Shown one piece after another: positions 14,671 to 22,059 of a stretch of 24,089 nucleotides of DNA. The notes beneath the pieces are model-generated. The model saw only the letters and a list, made by a program, of their open reading frames with translations. It was not told the DNA's origin and did no database searches. The first letter of the stretch is position 1, and every line of letters begins with the position of its first letter. The stretch is from the IMG/VR virus record IMGVR_UViG_3300035162_001325, positions 1 through 24,089 of that record. The stretch is one strand, 5' to 3'. The DNA comes from a virus. The position numbers were made by a program, and so were the translations under genes.

Positions 14671-17129
14671 GCGATTTATTAACTTGCATCGCCAACGGCA
14701 TCACCGAGGGATCGATCACACCAGAACAGGGCCGCGCAGCCGGCGAAATGTTTGAGAATATCCGCGATGCGTTGACTGACCGTATGGGTCCAGAAGCCGC
14801 ATCAGCCAGCGCAGCGCGTCAAACGTTTGACCAGCTTGCCGCTGACGCAGCGCATAAAAAGCGCACGAAGCTGATGCAGATCCAACGATATCGTTCTCTC
14901 GAGCGCAGCATGAATGAGTTTGAGAGCGACAAGCCAGGCAAGGCGCTCCAGGCACTCATCTCTGAAGATCCGCGCGCAAATTATCAAAACCTTGATGGGG
15001 TCTATGACGGCACGCGCAAAGCAGTATTTGCGGAAATGGATCAAATCCTGGGCCGATATCGAAAGGGCGTCGTTGGCCAAACCAGGTATTCAGCCGAGCT
15101 CCCTGCCCTAGTCAAAGAAGTATTTGGCGAAAGCACCGGAAACGTTCCCGCCCGCGAGATGGCAGAGGCGTGGCGGATGGTGTCGGATACACTACGGAAG
15201 CGCGCGAACGCCGCAGGAATGCGGATCCCGAAGCGCACCGATTGGGGTTTGCCGCAATCACACGATATGCTCCTGGTCAGAAAAGCCAGCTCGGACGAAT
15301 GGAAAGAATATATTCGCGGGCGCCTTGATCCGGGAAAAATGATTGACGAAAACACCGGGCTTCCCATGACACCGGAAACCCTTGAGCTCGCGCTAACTGA
15401 GATCTACGAGACAATTACCACGGGCGGACTAAACAAGATCAACGAGCCGCAGTTTCATGCCGTTGGCAAGTCACTGGCTAACCGCCGCACTGATCATCGA
15501 TTCCTGGTTTTTAAAGACGCGGACTCTTGGCTCGAGTATCAGCAGAAATTTGGCGAACCTGATCCGTTTGCGACAATGATCCGGCATGTCGAAAGCATGA
15601 GCCGCGACATTGCGACGCTTGAGGTTTTTGGGCCTAATCCGGCTGCGATGGTCACAGCACTGAAAATGCGCGCCAAGAAAATGGTCGTAAACACTGGCGG
15701 CGAAAAAAGTCTCCAGGGCGATTTAAGTAAATTCGACGCGATGTTTGATTCATTCAGCGGAGCCGCCAACGTCGCCGATAATCAGTTATATGCAGATTGG
15801 GGCGCTGGCACTCGCAATATCATAAATTCGTCATTACTCGGTGGCGCATTTTTGACAGCGTTGTCGGATCTCAGCAGTCAGCGCATGGCCGCGATGATGG
15901 TCGGAATGCCGCAGACAAAACTGCTCAGCAAAATTATCGCAGAATTCTCCCCGCTCAACATCGAGGAACGCGGTCGCCTTGCAGTTCGCCTCGGCCTGGG
16001 CGCCGATAACTGGATTTCGACTGCTTACGCCCAAGCGCGGATCTTCGGGGAGGTAACAGGCCCGGAGGTGACGCGCCGGATCAGCGACACGGTTATGCGG
16101 GTGTCAGGCCTGTCTCCCTGGACCCAGGCCGGGCGCCAGGCGTTCGGAATCGAATTCACTGGCTATCTGACTGATAACATCAAACGGCGCTTTGACGAGC
16201 TCGACAGCGGCTTGCAAGATATGATGCGCCAGCAAGGTATCGGCGCTGATCGATGGGATATCATTCGTTCAACCCCGCTGTACAAAGATGCCGATAGCGG
16301 CATGACGCTTCTCCGGTTCTTGGATGTCGAAAAGCGCACCGACTTGGCGCCAGGTCTTGCCAGGGAAATATCTACGCAGGGAATGTCCCTGGTCAAAGTT
16401 CTGACGGACCTTGCCGTACCGATGAGCTCTACACGGGCTCGAGCTTCACTTGTCGGCACAACGAAAGGCGGTTCGCTGTCGGGGGAAATTATGCGCAGTT
16501 TCGCGCAATTCAAAAACTTTCCCGTGACCATTTTTCACGAACATATTCATCGGTATTTCCTTATGGAAAGCGGCGCGAGCAAGGCGAAGTACATGATGAA
16601 TTTCGTCATCGGCACGACCGTCATGGGCGCCCTGGCGCTGCAACTTAAAGACATGGCAAAGGGCCGAGATCCAAGGCCAATGGATAACCCGGCATTCTGG
16701 TCTGCGGCAATGCTCCAGGGTGGTGGGCTCGGCATATTTGGCGATTTCATGTTCAGCCAGGTTAATCGGATGAACACCGGATTGAAGGGGGCCATTGCCG
16801 GGCCGAGTGTTGGTATGTTGGACGATTTCAGAAATTTGACACTCGGAAATCTGACGCAACTTAGCCAGGGTGAGGATACGAAATTCGGCCCGGAGCTGGT
16901 AAAATTCGCCTCGAGATACACGCCAGGATCATCGATTTGGTATTTGCGCGCCGGGCTCGAGCGACAGTTATTCGACCGGCTCCAGGATTGGGTTGATCCA
17001 GATGCGGCAAAGAAGTTCCGGCGCAAGGTCAAACTGTACGAGCGGGAATATGGGCAAGGAATGTGGTGGGCGCCCAACGAGAACCTGCCCAGCCGCGCAC
17101 CAAATTTTGAGAATGCGCTCGGACAATGA
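14667..17129 (+). CDS. Large internal virion protein (DNA-ejection/core type)
   Basis: The ATG at 14667 (ATGA overlap with the previous stop, GAAGGA 6 nt upstream) gives 820 aa. The N-terminal 120 residues are charged helix. Hydrophobic stretches occur near residues 386-415 (SSLLGGAFLTALSDL), 642-662 (YMMNFVIGTTVMGALALQL) and 675-700 (AFWSAAMLQGGGLGIFGDFM). Between them is FAQFKNFPVTIFHEHIHRYF, a segment I recognise from large podovirus core proteins that end the internal-virion operon. Together with the preceding 1176-aa protein it occupies the place of the single T7 gp16 (1318 aa). It may insert in the inner membrane as the last part of the DNA conduit. No lysozyme or transglycosylase motif is visible. 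Confidence 0.7.
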   Translation: MSDLLTCIANGITEGSITPEQGRAAGEMFENIRDALTDRMGPEAASASAARQTFDQLAADAAHKKRTKLMQIQRYRSLERSMNEFESDKPGKALQALISEDPRANYQNLDGVYDGTRKAVFAEMDQILGRYRKGVVGQTRYSAELPALVKEVFGESTGNVPAREMAEAWRMVSDTLRKRANAAGMRIPKRTDWGLPQSHDMLLVRKASSDEWKEYIRGRLDPGKMIDENTGLPMTPETLELALTEIYETITTGGLNKINEPQFHAVGKSLANRRTDHRFLVFKDADSWLEYQQKFGEPDPFATMIRHVESMSRDIATLEVFGPNPAAMVTALKMRAKKMVVNTGGEKSLQGDLSKFDAMFDSFSGAANVADNQLYADWGAGTRNIINSSLLGGAFLTALSDLSSQRMAAMMVGMPQTKLLSKIIAEFSPLNIEERGRLAVRLGLGADNWISTAYAQARIFGEVTGPEVTRRISDTVMRVSGLSPWTQAGRQAFGIEFTGYLTDNIKRRFDELDSGLQDMMRQQGIGADRWDIIRSTPLYKDADSGMTLLRFLDVEKRTDLAPGLAREISTQGMSLVKVLTDLAVPMSSTRARASLVGTTKGGSLSGEIMRSFAQFKNFPVTIFHEHIHRYFLMESGASKAKYMMNFVIGTTVMGALALQLKDMAKGRDPRPMDNPAFWSAAMLQGGGLGIFGDFMFSQVNRMNTGLKGAIAGPSVGMLDDFRNLTLGNLTQLSQGEDTKFGPELVKFASRYTPGSSIWYLRAGLERQLFDRLQDWVDPDAAKKFRRKVKLYEREYGQGMWWAPNENLPSRAPNFENALGQ

Positions 17130-17177
17130 CTGATTTTGTTTTGATTCTGAATTACAATACCCATAAGGGGGCTATCG
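17130..17177 (+). promoter_or_regulatory. Gap before fibre genes with a -10-like box
   Basis: This 48-nt gap is locally AT-rich. TACAAT at 17153-17158 matches five of six bases of a sigma70 -10 box, but no convincing -35 lies 16-18 nt upstream (CTGATT at 17130 is the best). AAGGGGG at 17165-17171 is a strong Shine-Dalgarno for the fibre gene. A promoter here is only a possibility. Confidence 0.25.
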
Positions 17178-17879
17178 ATGGCTGATTATCCTATCACTGC
17201 GGTTGATCGCCGCACCGTTCTGTCTGGCAGCGCTGGCACTGGGCCATATGCGTTCAACTTCCCGGTTCTAACACAGACGGACATCGACGTTTACAAAGAC
17301 GACACCAAGCTCACGCTAACGAACGATTACACCGTCGCCATCGGCACGGCTGGCACGGGGTCAATTACCCTGGCAATCGCTGCAACAGTGTCAAATAACA
17401 TCACCATCGTCGGCGCCAGGGCGATCCAGCGGACCACGGACTTCGTGACGGCTGGCGACCTCCTGGCATCGAGCCTGAACACTGAGCTCGACAGCCAAAC
17501 GATATTCGCTCAGCAAACGTCCGAGGATGCCGACCGCGCAATCAAGGCGCCGGTTACGGATCCGACGTCGATTGATATGACGCTGCCTCTGAAGGCAACC
17601 CGCGCGTCAAAGGTTCTTGGTTTCGATAGTTCTGGCGACCCGGTTGTGTCAACGCTGACGCTGGCGGCGATAGAAGCCACATCATCCGACTCTGCGGGAT
17701 CAGCGGCAGCAGCGGCGAATAGCGCCACCGCAGCAGCGGACTCGGCAACAGCAGCCGCCTCAAGTGAATCGTCCGCAGCAAGTGCTGCAACCACGGCTCT
17801 GGCCGCAAAAATAACTGTTTCAACCTCCAGCCCAACCGGTGGATCAGACGGAGACGTTTGGTTCAAAGTTTCTGCATAA
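17178..17879 (+). CDS. Tail fibre adaptor with T7 gp17-type N-terminal domain
   Basis: The 233-aa protein begins with the T7 tail fibre N-terminal domain: an R-x-x-x-x-G-x-x-G-x-x-x-Y-x-FxFP pattern (RRTVLSGSAGTGPYAFNFPV, residues 11-30), then DIDVYKDDTKLTLTNDYTV and the RAIQRTTDF segment, in all about residues 5-115. This domain docks the fibre on the tail. Residues 163-210 are an Ala/Ser/Thr-rich, coiled-coil-like stretch, and the last 23 residues (STSSPTGGSDGDVWFKV) are a common short fibre ending. A receptor-binding domain is absent (T7 gp17 is 553 aa), so other proteins downstream probably supply it. This is the first gene after the core operon, with its own good Shine-Dalgarno. Confidence 0.85.
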   Translation: MADYPITAVDRRTVLSGSAGTGPYAFNFPVLTQTDIDVYKDDTKLTLTNDYTVAIGTAGTGSITLAIAATVSNNITIVGARAIQRTTDFVTAGDLLASSLNTELDSQTIFAQQTSEDADRAIKAPVTDPTSIDMTLPLKATRASKVLGFDSSGDPVVSTLTLAAIEATSSDSAGSAAAAANSATAAADSATAAASSESSAASAATTALAAKITVSTSSPTGGSDGDVWFKVSA

Positions 17880-17897
17880 CCCGAAAGGAAATACCTT

Positions 17898-18302
17898 ATG
17901 TCTGCTCTCTCAAATAGCGCCGAAAAATTACTGCTCGATTTTATGATGACCACAGGTTCGGCCACTCGGCCAACGGCTTGGTACGTTGCGCTATATACCA
18001 GCGCGCCAAACGACGCCTCCACCGGCAGCTCAGGCGGCACTGAAGTAAGCGGAAACGGCTACTCGCGGCAGCAGGTGAGCTTCGCCTCAGCGTCCTCACC
18101 GGGCGGGACGACGACCTCTACAAACGCCCAGAGCTTTACCGCGTCCGGTGGCAATTTCGGCACCGTGGGTTGGATGGCAATTGCTGATGCTAGTTCGGGC
18201 GGAAATCTACTATGGCATGGAGCGCTAACCACACAGAGAACCGTGAATGACGGCGATACGATAACGTTCTCAAGTGGTAACATCGACCTAACCTTGGCCT
18301 AA
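17898..18302 (+). CDS. Small beta-rich tail fibre-like protein
   Basis: The 134-aa product has a widespread phage tail protein pattern: a short N-terminal helix, WYVALYTSAPNDA (residues 28-40), GGTEVSGNGYSRQQVSF (residues 46-62), Ser/Thr/Gly-rich beta strands, GWMAIADASSGGNLLWHGAL (about residues 91-110), and an ending in TFSSGNIDLTL. It is probably a compact beta-sandwich unit of a fibre or adhesin. Such genes are often found as separate modules beside fibre genes. AAAGGA lies a suitable distance before the ATG. Only four bases separate its stop from the next start. Confidence 0.7.
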   Translation: MSALSNSAEKLLLDFMMTTGSATRPTAWYVALYTSAPNDASTGSSGGTEVSGNGYSRQQVSFASASSPGGTTTSTNAQSFTASGGNFGTVGWMAIADASSGGNLLWHGALTTQRTVNDGDTITFSSGNIDLTLA

Positions 18303-18306
18303 AACG

Positions 18307-19641
18307 ATGACCGCCATCCGTCTCAGATATACTGAAAGCGACGATCCTCGCGTTGATGAGAGTGGTAACGCTCGCGTTGGCGAAGGACACTTCGTGGACG
18401 GGCCGCGCATTGATGAGGCGGGTAATGATCGCATCAGTGAGGCGGGTGATGCTCGTATCACCGAGCAGTACGCAGAGGCGGCTACCGCGTTAGCTGCGTC
18501 TGGGTCAATCGCTGGTGCGGCACTGAGATCGACTATCGGCGCTACTGCTCTATCTGCGGTTGGGTCAAAATTAAGTGCCGGAGAGCGCACAGCGTTTGGC
18601 GCTGTCGCACTCAGCGCAACCGGCACAATTGCAGCGGCGGGTCTACGGTCAACTACGGCTGCGATTGCGCTGTCGGCTGCTGGATCGGCAGCGGCAGATG
18701 CGGGGGTATTCCTCGACGCTGCAACAGCACTATCTGCGACCGGCTCGAGATCGGCTGCGGCACTTCGGTCAACGACAGGTGCAGCAGCCCTCGCGTCAAC
18801 TGGATCGCAAATAGTGGCCGGAGCGCGCACAGCATTCGGCGCTTCTGCTCTCAGCGCAACCGGCACGATTGCGGCGGCTGGGTTGCGGTCAACGATTGGC
18901 GCTGTCGATCTAGCTGCGGTCGGGTCAAAAATATTTGCCGGTGAAAAGGTAGTGTCCGGCGCCGTCGCATTCAGCGCCTCTGGCACGACTGCGGCTGCGG
19001 CACTGCGCTCAACGGTAGGTGCATCTGCCCTGGCGGCAACCGGCTCGCAAATAGTGGCCGGTGGGGTGGAGACGTTTGGTCTAGCTGATCTATCCGCTAA
19101 CGGAAGCGGCTCTTTCGACGCCTCCGTCAACCGAAAGGGCTTTGTCAGTGTATCCGCAGCCGGATCTATGTCGTCGGCAGCGGCCCGCAGCACATCAGGC
19201 GCATCAGCACTTTCTGCGGCTGGGCAATTAGCCGCCGCTACTACAACTACACGCGTTGGCGCTGCGGCGCTGTCGGCTGCGGCATCTATGTCACCGGCAT
19301 CCACGATCACCGTGACAAGTCTGTTCTCGGCCACGGGTACTGTTGCCAGTGTCGCGTTGTTGCAGGCTGACGCAGCGGCTGCGATGTCAGGTTTCGGAAC
19401 TCTTACCGCAGCAAACAGCAATATCACGGCTAACGCACCACTCAGTGCAGTGAGTTCAAAGCTCTCAGCAGGAGAACGAACGACGTTCGGGCATATGGCA
19501 GCTAGTGCGTCGGGCGTGATAACGAATGAGGCAGAATTAACGATGTTCATTCATGCGGCTATGTCGTCGGCAGCAAACATTCAGGCCTCCGAGGCTGTTT
19601 ACAAAAACGCGCATTTCGATCTGTGGGGGGCTGTCGGTTAA
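18307..19641 (+). CDS. Repetitive fibre shaft-like protein with 20-residue repeats
   Basis: This 444-aa protein has a short N-terminus with three octapeptide repeats (DESGNARV, DEAGNDRI, SEAGDARI), then from residue 61 a strict 20-residue period: thirteen repeats in exact register to residue 320, followed by about five looser ones to residue 417 and a 27-residue end. The repeat consensus is A-L-S-A-x-G-S/T-x-x-x-A-G-x-R-x-x-x-G-A-x, with two alternating flavours (AALRSTIG and AGERTAFG types). Strand-turn spacing suggests a beta-solenoid or fibrous shaft, which is inference. It has Ala, Gly, Ser and Thr in great excess and almost no Cys, Trp or Pro. It lies among fibre genes, so an adhesin or fibre role is likely. 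Confidence 0.75.
   Translation: MTAIRLRYTESDDPRVDESGNARVGEGHFVDGPRIDEAGNDRISEAGDARITEQYAEAATALAASGSIAGAALRSTIGATALSAVGSKLSAGERTAFGAVALSATGTIAAAGLRSTTAAIALSAAGSAAADAGVFLDAATALSATGSRSAAALRSTTGAAALASTGSQIVAGARTAFGASALSATGTIAAAGLRSTIGAVDLAAVGSKIFAGEKVVSGAVAFSASGTTAAAALRSTVGASALAATGSQIVAGGVETFGLADLSANGSGSFDASVNRKGFVSVSAAGSMSSAAARSTSGASALSAAGQLAAATTTTRVGAAALSAAASMSPASTITVTSLFSATGTVASVALLQADAAAAMSGFGTLTAANSNITANAPLSAVSSKLSAGERTTFGHMAASASGVITNEAELTMFIHAAMSSAANIQASEAVYKNAHFDLWGAVG
18355..18459 (+). repeat. 24-nt (octapeptide) repeats at the start of the repetitive fibre gene
   Basis: Three copies encode [D/S]E[A/S]G[N/D][D/A]R[I/V]: 18355-18378, 18412-18435 and 18436-18459, the last two in tandem. 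A related run (RVTEAGVPRSIE) begins the protein encoded at 19641. Motifs like R-I-T-E-D/A-G repeated in short tandem are frequent in phage tail proteins and may be attachment or assembly elements. Confidence 0.6.
18487..19557 (+). repeat. 60-nt tandem repeats coding for 20-residue units
   Basis: Each 60-nt unit encodes one 20-residue repeat. Units four apart are especially alike: the DNA around 18608-18655 and around 18848-18895 differs at few positions, and ATAGTGGCCGG-containing units near 18810 and 19050 are also close, a higher-order period of 240 nt. This pattern implies growth by duplication and could let the gene gain or lose units by recombination. Confidence 0.8.
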
Positions 19642-19925
19642 TGTTGATCGGCCAATTCACATATCCCGGATACAGGGGTGTCGAGACGAACGACACAGAT
19701 CAGCGTGTAACGGAAGCAGGCGTGCCTCGGTCGATTGAATCACCGAACGCGTCCAGGGGAACTATCAGCGTCACCGAGACATACATCTCGTTTTCTGGCG
19801 CAATCTCGGTCAAAAATTCCGGCTCGTTTCAGACGCCAGTTACATACGTCAAACGCAACGGCGCGTGGGTTACAGCGGCGACGGCCTACTACTACGACAC
19901 CAACGTATGGAAAAGGATTTTCTAA
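19641..19925 (+). CDS. Small tail/fibre-associated protein
   Basis: The ATG at 19641 shares a base with the stop of the repetitive gene (TAATG), and GGGGGG at 19625-19630 is a distant Shine-Dalgarno. The 94-aa product starts MLIGQFTYPGYRGVETNDTD, contains the RVTEAGVPRS motif related to the octapeptide repeats of its neighbour, and ends in beta-like sequence with aromatic residues (TYVKRNGAWVTAATAYYYDT, then NVWKRIF), an ending often seen in short phage fibre or baseplate-type proteins. Its role is probably structural. An in-frame upstream GTG at 19623 is less likely. Confidence 0.6.
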   Translation: MLIGQFTYPGYRGVETNDTDQRVTEAGVPRSIESPNASRGTISVTETYISFSGAISVKNSGSFQTPVTYVKRNGAWVTAATAYYYDTNVWKRIF

Positions 19926-20402
19926 ATGGCAAATGTAAAAATCTCCGATATGACAGAAAAAGGGGCTGTCCTCGCGGTCAACGACGAATTTGAGATCGCC
20001 GAGGCGGGCAACACGACCAAAAGTGTGACTGGCCAAAACATCGTCGATGGAGTCATCGCAGCGGGCAACCTCGTCGCGACCAACGTTGATAACACCTTAA
20101 CGGCGGGGTTCGCTTGCACGGCTGATGCCGATGGCACGAAGAGCAGCGGCACATACACCCCGACCACGGCTGGCGGTAACATGAAGACCGCAGTCAACGG
20201 CGGGGCGCATACTCTGGCACCTCAGACACAAGTTTCCACTATCGTCATCCAGTACACCAACAACGCCTCTGCCGGGACAATCACGACATCGGGTTGGGAT
20301 AAGGTTGAGGGTGCTTTCACAACCACCAACGGCGATGACTTCATGGTTTATTGCACTGTCATCGGGACGTTCCAGCATCTTAATATCGTGGCCATGCAAT
20401 GA
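19926..20402 (+). CDS. Tail fibre-like structural protein
   Basis: This 158-aa protein starts with a common phage tail module: VKISDMTEKGAVLAVNDEFE (residues 4-23), then IAEAGNTTKSVTG, in which a short helix is followed by D-x-F-x-x-A-x-x-G strands. The rest is Thr/Gly/Ala-rich beta sequence ending in WDKVEGAFTTTNGDDFMVYC and TVIGTFQHLNIVAM, like the outer domain of small tail or head fibre proteins. The ATG follows the previous stop directly, with AAAGGA 8 nt upstream. Its stop overlaps the next gene (ATGA at 20399-20402). Receptor contact is possible but not shown. Confidence 0.65.
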   Translation: MANVKISDMTEKGAVLAVNDEFEIAEAGNTTKSVTGQNIVDGVIAAGNLVATNVDNTLTAGFACTADADGTKSSGTYTPTTAGGNMKTAVNGGAHTLAPQTQVSTIVIQYTNNASAGTITTSGWDKVEGAFTTTNGDDFMVYCTVIGTFQHLNIVAMQ

Positions 20403-21061
20403 GCTTTATTCCTTTAGTAACTGGCCCAGCAGTCATCCCATTCGGCGTAACGTTTCTATCTAACAGCGGCCTTGTGGATAACGTTGACACCAAAACGCTG
20501 ACAATTTCCAACGTAGGGTTGGGGTCGTACACCGGAACCAAGCACATCATTTTTGGGGGTAACTTTAAGGCTGAACCCGGCCCGCTCACGACAGTCACTA
20601 TTGCTGGCGTAACCGCAACTATTATCCGAACAGGTGGCCCTGCCTTAAATCAACATCAGGTAATCCTGGCCATAGCGGAGGTCACAGGCGTTACGTCTGG
20701 TGACATCGTGGTAACAACGATCGGTACGTACCCAATTAGAGAGTATGTCTATTCTGTATTTGAGATGCTGAGTGGCTCAATCACTCCGACCGATGACTTT
20801 TACGATGAGTCATCGACCAACCCTACAGGCACACTCGACATCGTCGAGGGTGGCTTTGCCGTAGCGATTGCTGGGGCGAATACTAGCGCCTCGTTTGTCT
20901 GGACTGGCCTTACCGAGAATTACGACCGAGGGGCTAACATTGCATACTCCCATGCATACGACATCGGATTAGGGGCGGAGACAGGGCGCACAATCACCGC
21001 CGACCCATCAGGCTCACCAACACAACGCATAGGCATAGGCGCATCATTTGGCCCCGCATAA
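20399..21061 (+). CDS. Beta-rich virion/adhesin candidate, function unknown
   Basis: The 220-aa product has no transmembrane segment or signal peptide. It consists of short beta-strands rich in Gly, Thr, Val and Ile (LTTVTIAGVTATIIRTGGPA near residue 65) and a C-terminal stretch (IVEGGFAVAIAGANTSASFV, then WTGLTENYDRGANIAYSHAY) of a type seen in several phage proteins next to fibres. It may be the outermost receptor-binding protein, since it is the last large beta protein of the fibre cluster. I do not recognise a characterised family. It begins in an ATGA overlap and ends 12 nt before the next gene. Its codons contain more A/T-ending triplets than the head genes. Confidence 0.55.
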   Translation: MSFIPLVTGPAVIPFGVTFLSNSGLVDNVDTKTLTISNVGLGSYTGTKHIIFGGNFKAEPGPLTTVTIAGVTATIIRTGGPALNQHQVILAIAEVTGVTSGDIVVTTIGTYPIREYVYSVFEMLSGSITPTDDFYDESSTNPTGTLDIVEGGFAVAIAGANTSASFVWTGLTENYDRGANIAYSHAYDIGLGAETGRTITADPSGSPTQRIGIGASFGPA

Positions 21062-21073
21062 AGGATTATTATC

Positions 21074-21505
21074 ATGGACTACCTAATCAAAAAATCAGAC
21101 GCAACTGCCGCCAGCCAGGGCAGGACTATCAACAAGATCAAGCTGCCTGAACAGACAGGCGGTGACGTTACCTTTCCGGGTGACAAGCGGCCTGTCGATC
21201 TAGGCGACTATATACTGGTCGAGGCTGCTGAGATCACAGAAACGCTGAATGCGGCACAGAAGTACGGCGAAAAAACCGTCGATGTGGACGTTGCAGCGCA
21301 GACGGTTACGGTCACAAGACCAGCCGTTGCCAAGGACGCCGCTGATCTGCTTCAGGATGTCATTGACGCACGTTTAGCCCCAATCGCTGATGGCGGGTAC
21401 GGCACACTAGGGGAGCAGTTTGAAATCCTAGGCGAGCAGGGTATCGGTCCGTATCAGAAGCATATCGCAGATGTTAAGGCGGCTAATCCGAAGGGGGGTA
21501 TATAA
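21074..21505 (+). CDS. Tail-assembly-like phage protein
   Basis: The 143-aa protein has an N-terminal part rich in Val, Lys and Thr strands (residues 1-85), a helical segment DAADLLQDVIDARLAPIADG (residues 87-106), and a C-terminal block YGTLGEQFEILGEQGIGPYQ followed by KHIADVKAANPKGG. The ending resembles the Y-P-S-x-x-E-Q-L-D...I-x-x-V-K-A-x-x-P-K motif found at the C-terminus of many small phage proteins encoded after fibre genes, including assembly chaperone-like ones. A chaperone or accessory role for the fibres is an inference. AAGG precedes the ATG at a proper distance. It is the last fibre-cluster gene before the lysis genes. Confidence 0.55.
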   Translation: MDYLIKKSDATAASQGRTINKIKLPEQTGGDVTFPGDKRPVDLGDYILVEAAEITETLNAAQKYGEKTVDVDVAAQTVTVTRPAVAKDAADLLQDVIDARLAPIADGGYGTLGEQFEILGEQGIGPYQKHIADVKAANPKGGI

Positions 21506-21604
21506 ATGGTACGCCTACCAGCGGTCGCTGCGCTGTTCCTGACTTGGGATGAGGACGGCAACAAAAGCGGAATTCTTTATGATTGGCCGGAGTTAGAAAA
21601 ATGA
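21506..21604 (+). CDS. 32-aa micro-ORF
   Basis: The ATG follows the previous stop directly, and AAGGGGGG at 21491-21498 is an excellent Shine-Dalgarno 7-8 nt upstream. The product starts MVRLPAVAALFLTWDEDGNK and ends SGILYDWPELEK; the hydrophobic part (PAVAALFLTW) is too short for a normal membrane helix. Its stop overlaps the next ATG (ATGA). Function unknown. Position and translation signals are the main support. Confidence 0.5.
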   Translation: MVRLPAVAALFLTWDEDGNKSGILYDWPELEK

Positions 21605-21693
21605 GCCAGGCAATAATGATTTCGTACGGCGAGATAATGATCTTAGCCGTCGTGATGATCACGCTACTTTTCGCGGCGTTTAGAAAAAAATAA
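21601..21693 (+). CDS. 30-aa single-span membrane peptide in the lysis region
   Basis: The ATG overlaps the previous stop (ATGA at 21601-21604), and GGAG at 21589-21592 gives an 8-nt spacing. The product is MSQAIMISYGE followed by a hydrophobic stretch of about 16 residues (IMILAVVMITLLFAAF) and a basic RKK end, which places the C-terminus in the cytoplasm by the positive-inside rule. Its position just ahead of the holin and lysozyme suggests a part in lysis timing or membrane damage, which is only inference. Confidence 0.5.
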   Translation: MSQAIMISYGEIMILAVVMITLLFAAFRKK

Positions 21694-21696
21694 ATC

Positions 21697-22059
21697 ATGG
21701 ACGGCGCGATAGACCTACGCCTAATCATCACCTTGGGCGGCATTTTATTTAGTGTCGCGGGCGCTGCAATGGTCGGCAAAATGCAGATAAAGCAACTGAC
21801 CGAGGAAACGAAAAGCCTGTTTGCCGATATTCGCTCGCTCGATACTCGGTGCGACAAGCTGCACACGCTGACTGAGACTCAAGAGCAGCGCATCGACATT
21901 CTTGCAAAGATGAGCAGCCCGGAGAATTTGCGCCGGGATCACATGACGCTGGCCGGGATACAAGCCGACGTTGAGTTCTTGAAAGCCGAAGCGGCGCGAA
22001 TGCACAAAATTCATAATGGTGTACATCCGCCTGTGGCAAGCGAGAGGAAGGCGACATGA
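21697..22059 (+). CDS. Membrane-anchored coiled-coil protein (holin/spanin-like candidate)
   Basis: This 120-aa product has one N-terminal membrane helix (about residues 7-27, LRLIITLGGILFSVAGAAMV) followed by a long charged helix (about 30-105) with heptad-like Leu and Ile spacing (QLTEETKSLFADIRSLDTRC). That plan occurs in inner-membrane spanins (Rz type) and in small phage accessory proteins of lysis cassettes. I looked for a lipoprotein partner (Rz1-like lipobox) in the other plus frames of this interval and saw none, so the spanin idea is weak. No good Shine-Dalgarno precedes the ATG, which is 3 nt after the previous stop, so translation is probably coupled. The stop overlaps the holin start (ATGA). 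Confidence 0.55.
   Translation: MDGAIDLRLIITLGGILFSVAGAAMVGKMQIKQLTEETKSLFADIRSLDTRCDKLHTLTETQEQRIDILAKMSSPENLRRDHMTLAGIQADVEFLKAEAARMHKIHNGVHPPVASERKAT

Noticed and set aside
18288-19550. 420-aa open frame on the minus strand opposite the repetitive fibre gene
   Set aside because: It exists because the 60-nt repeats keep stops out of this frame. The product is a low-complexity Ala/Val/Pro/Asp shadow, and the plus-strand gene fits the operon and has coherent protein repeats.
21697-22059. Embedded Rz1-like lipoprotein gene
   Set aside because: I read the other plus-strand frames; stops are frequent and no lipobox (L-x-[A/G/S]-C) follows a hydrophobic start.
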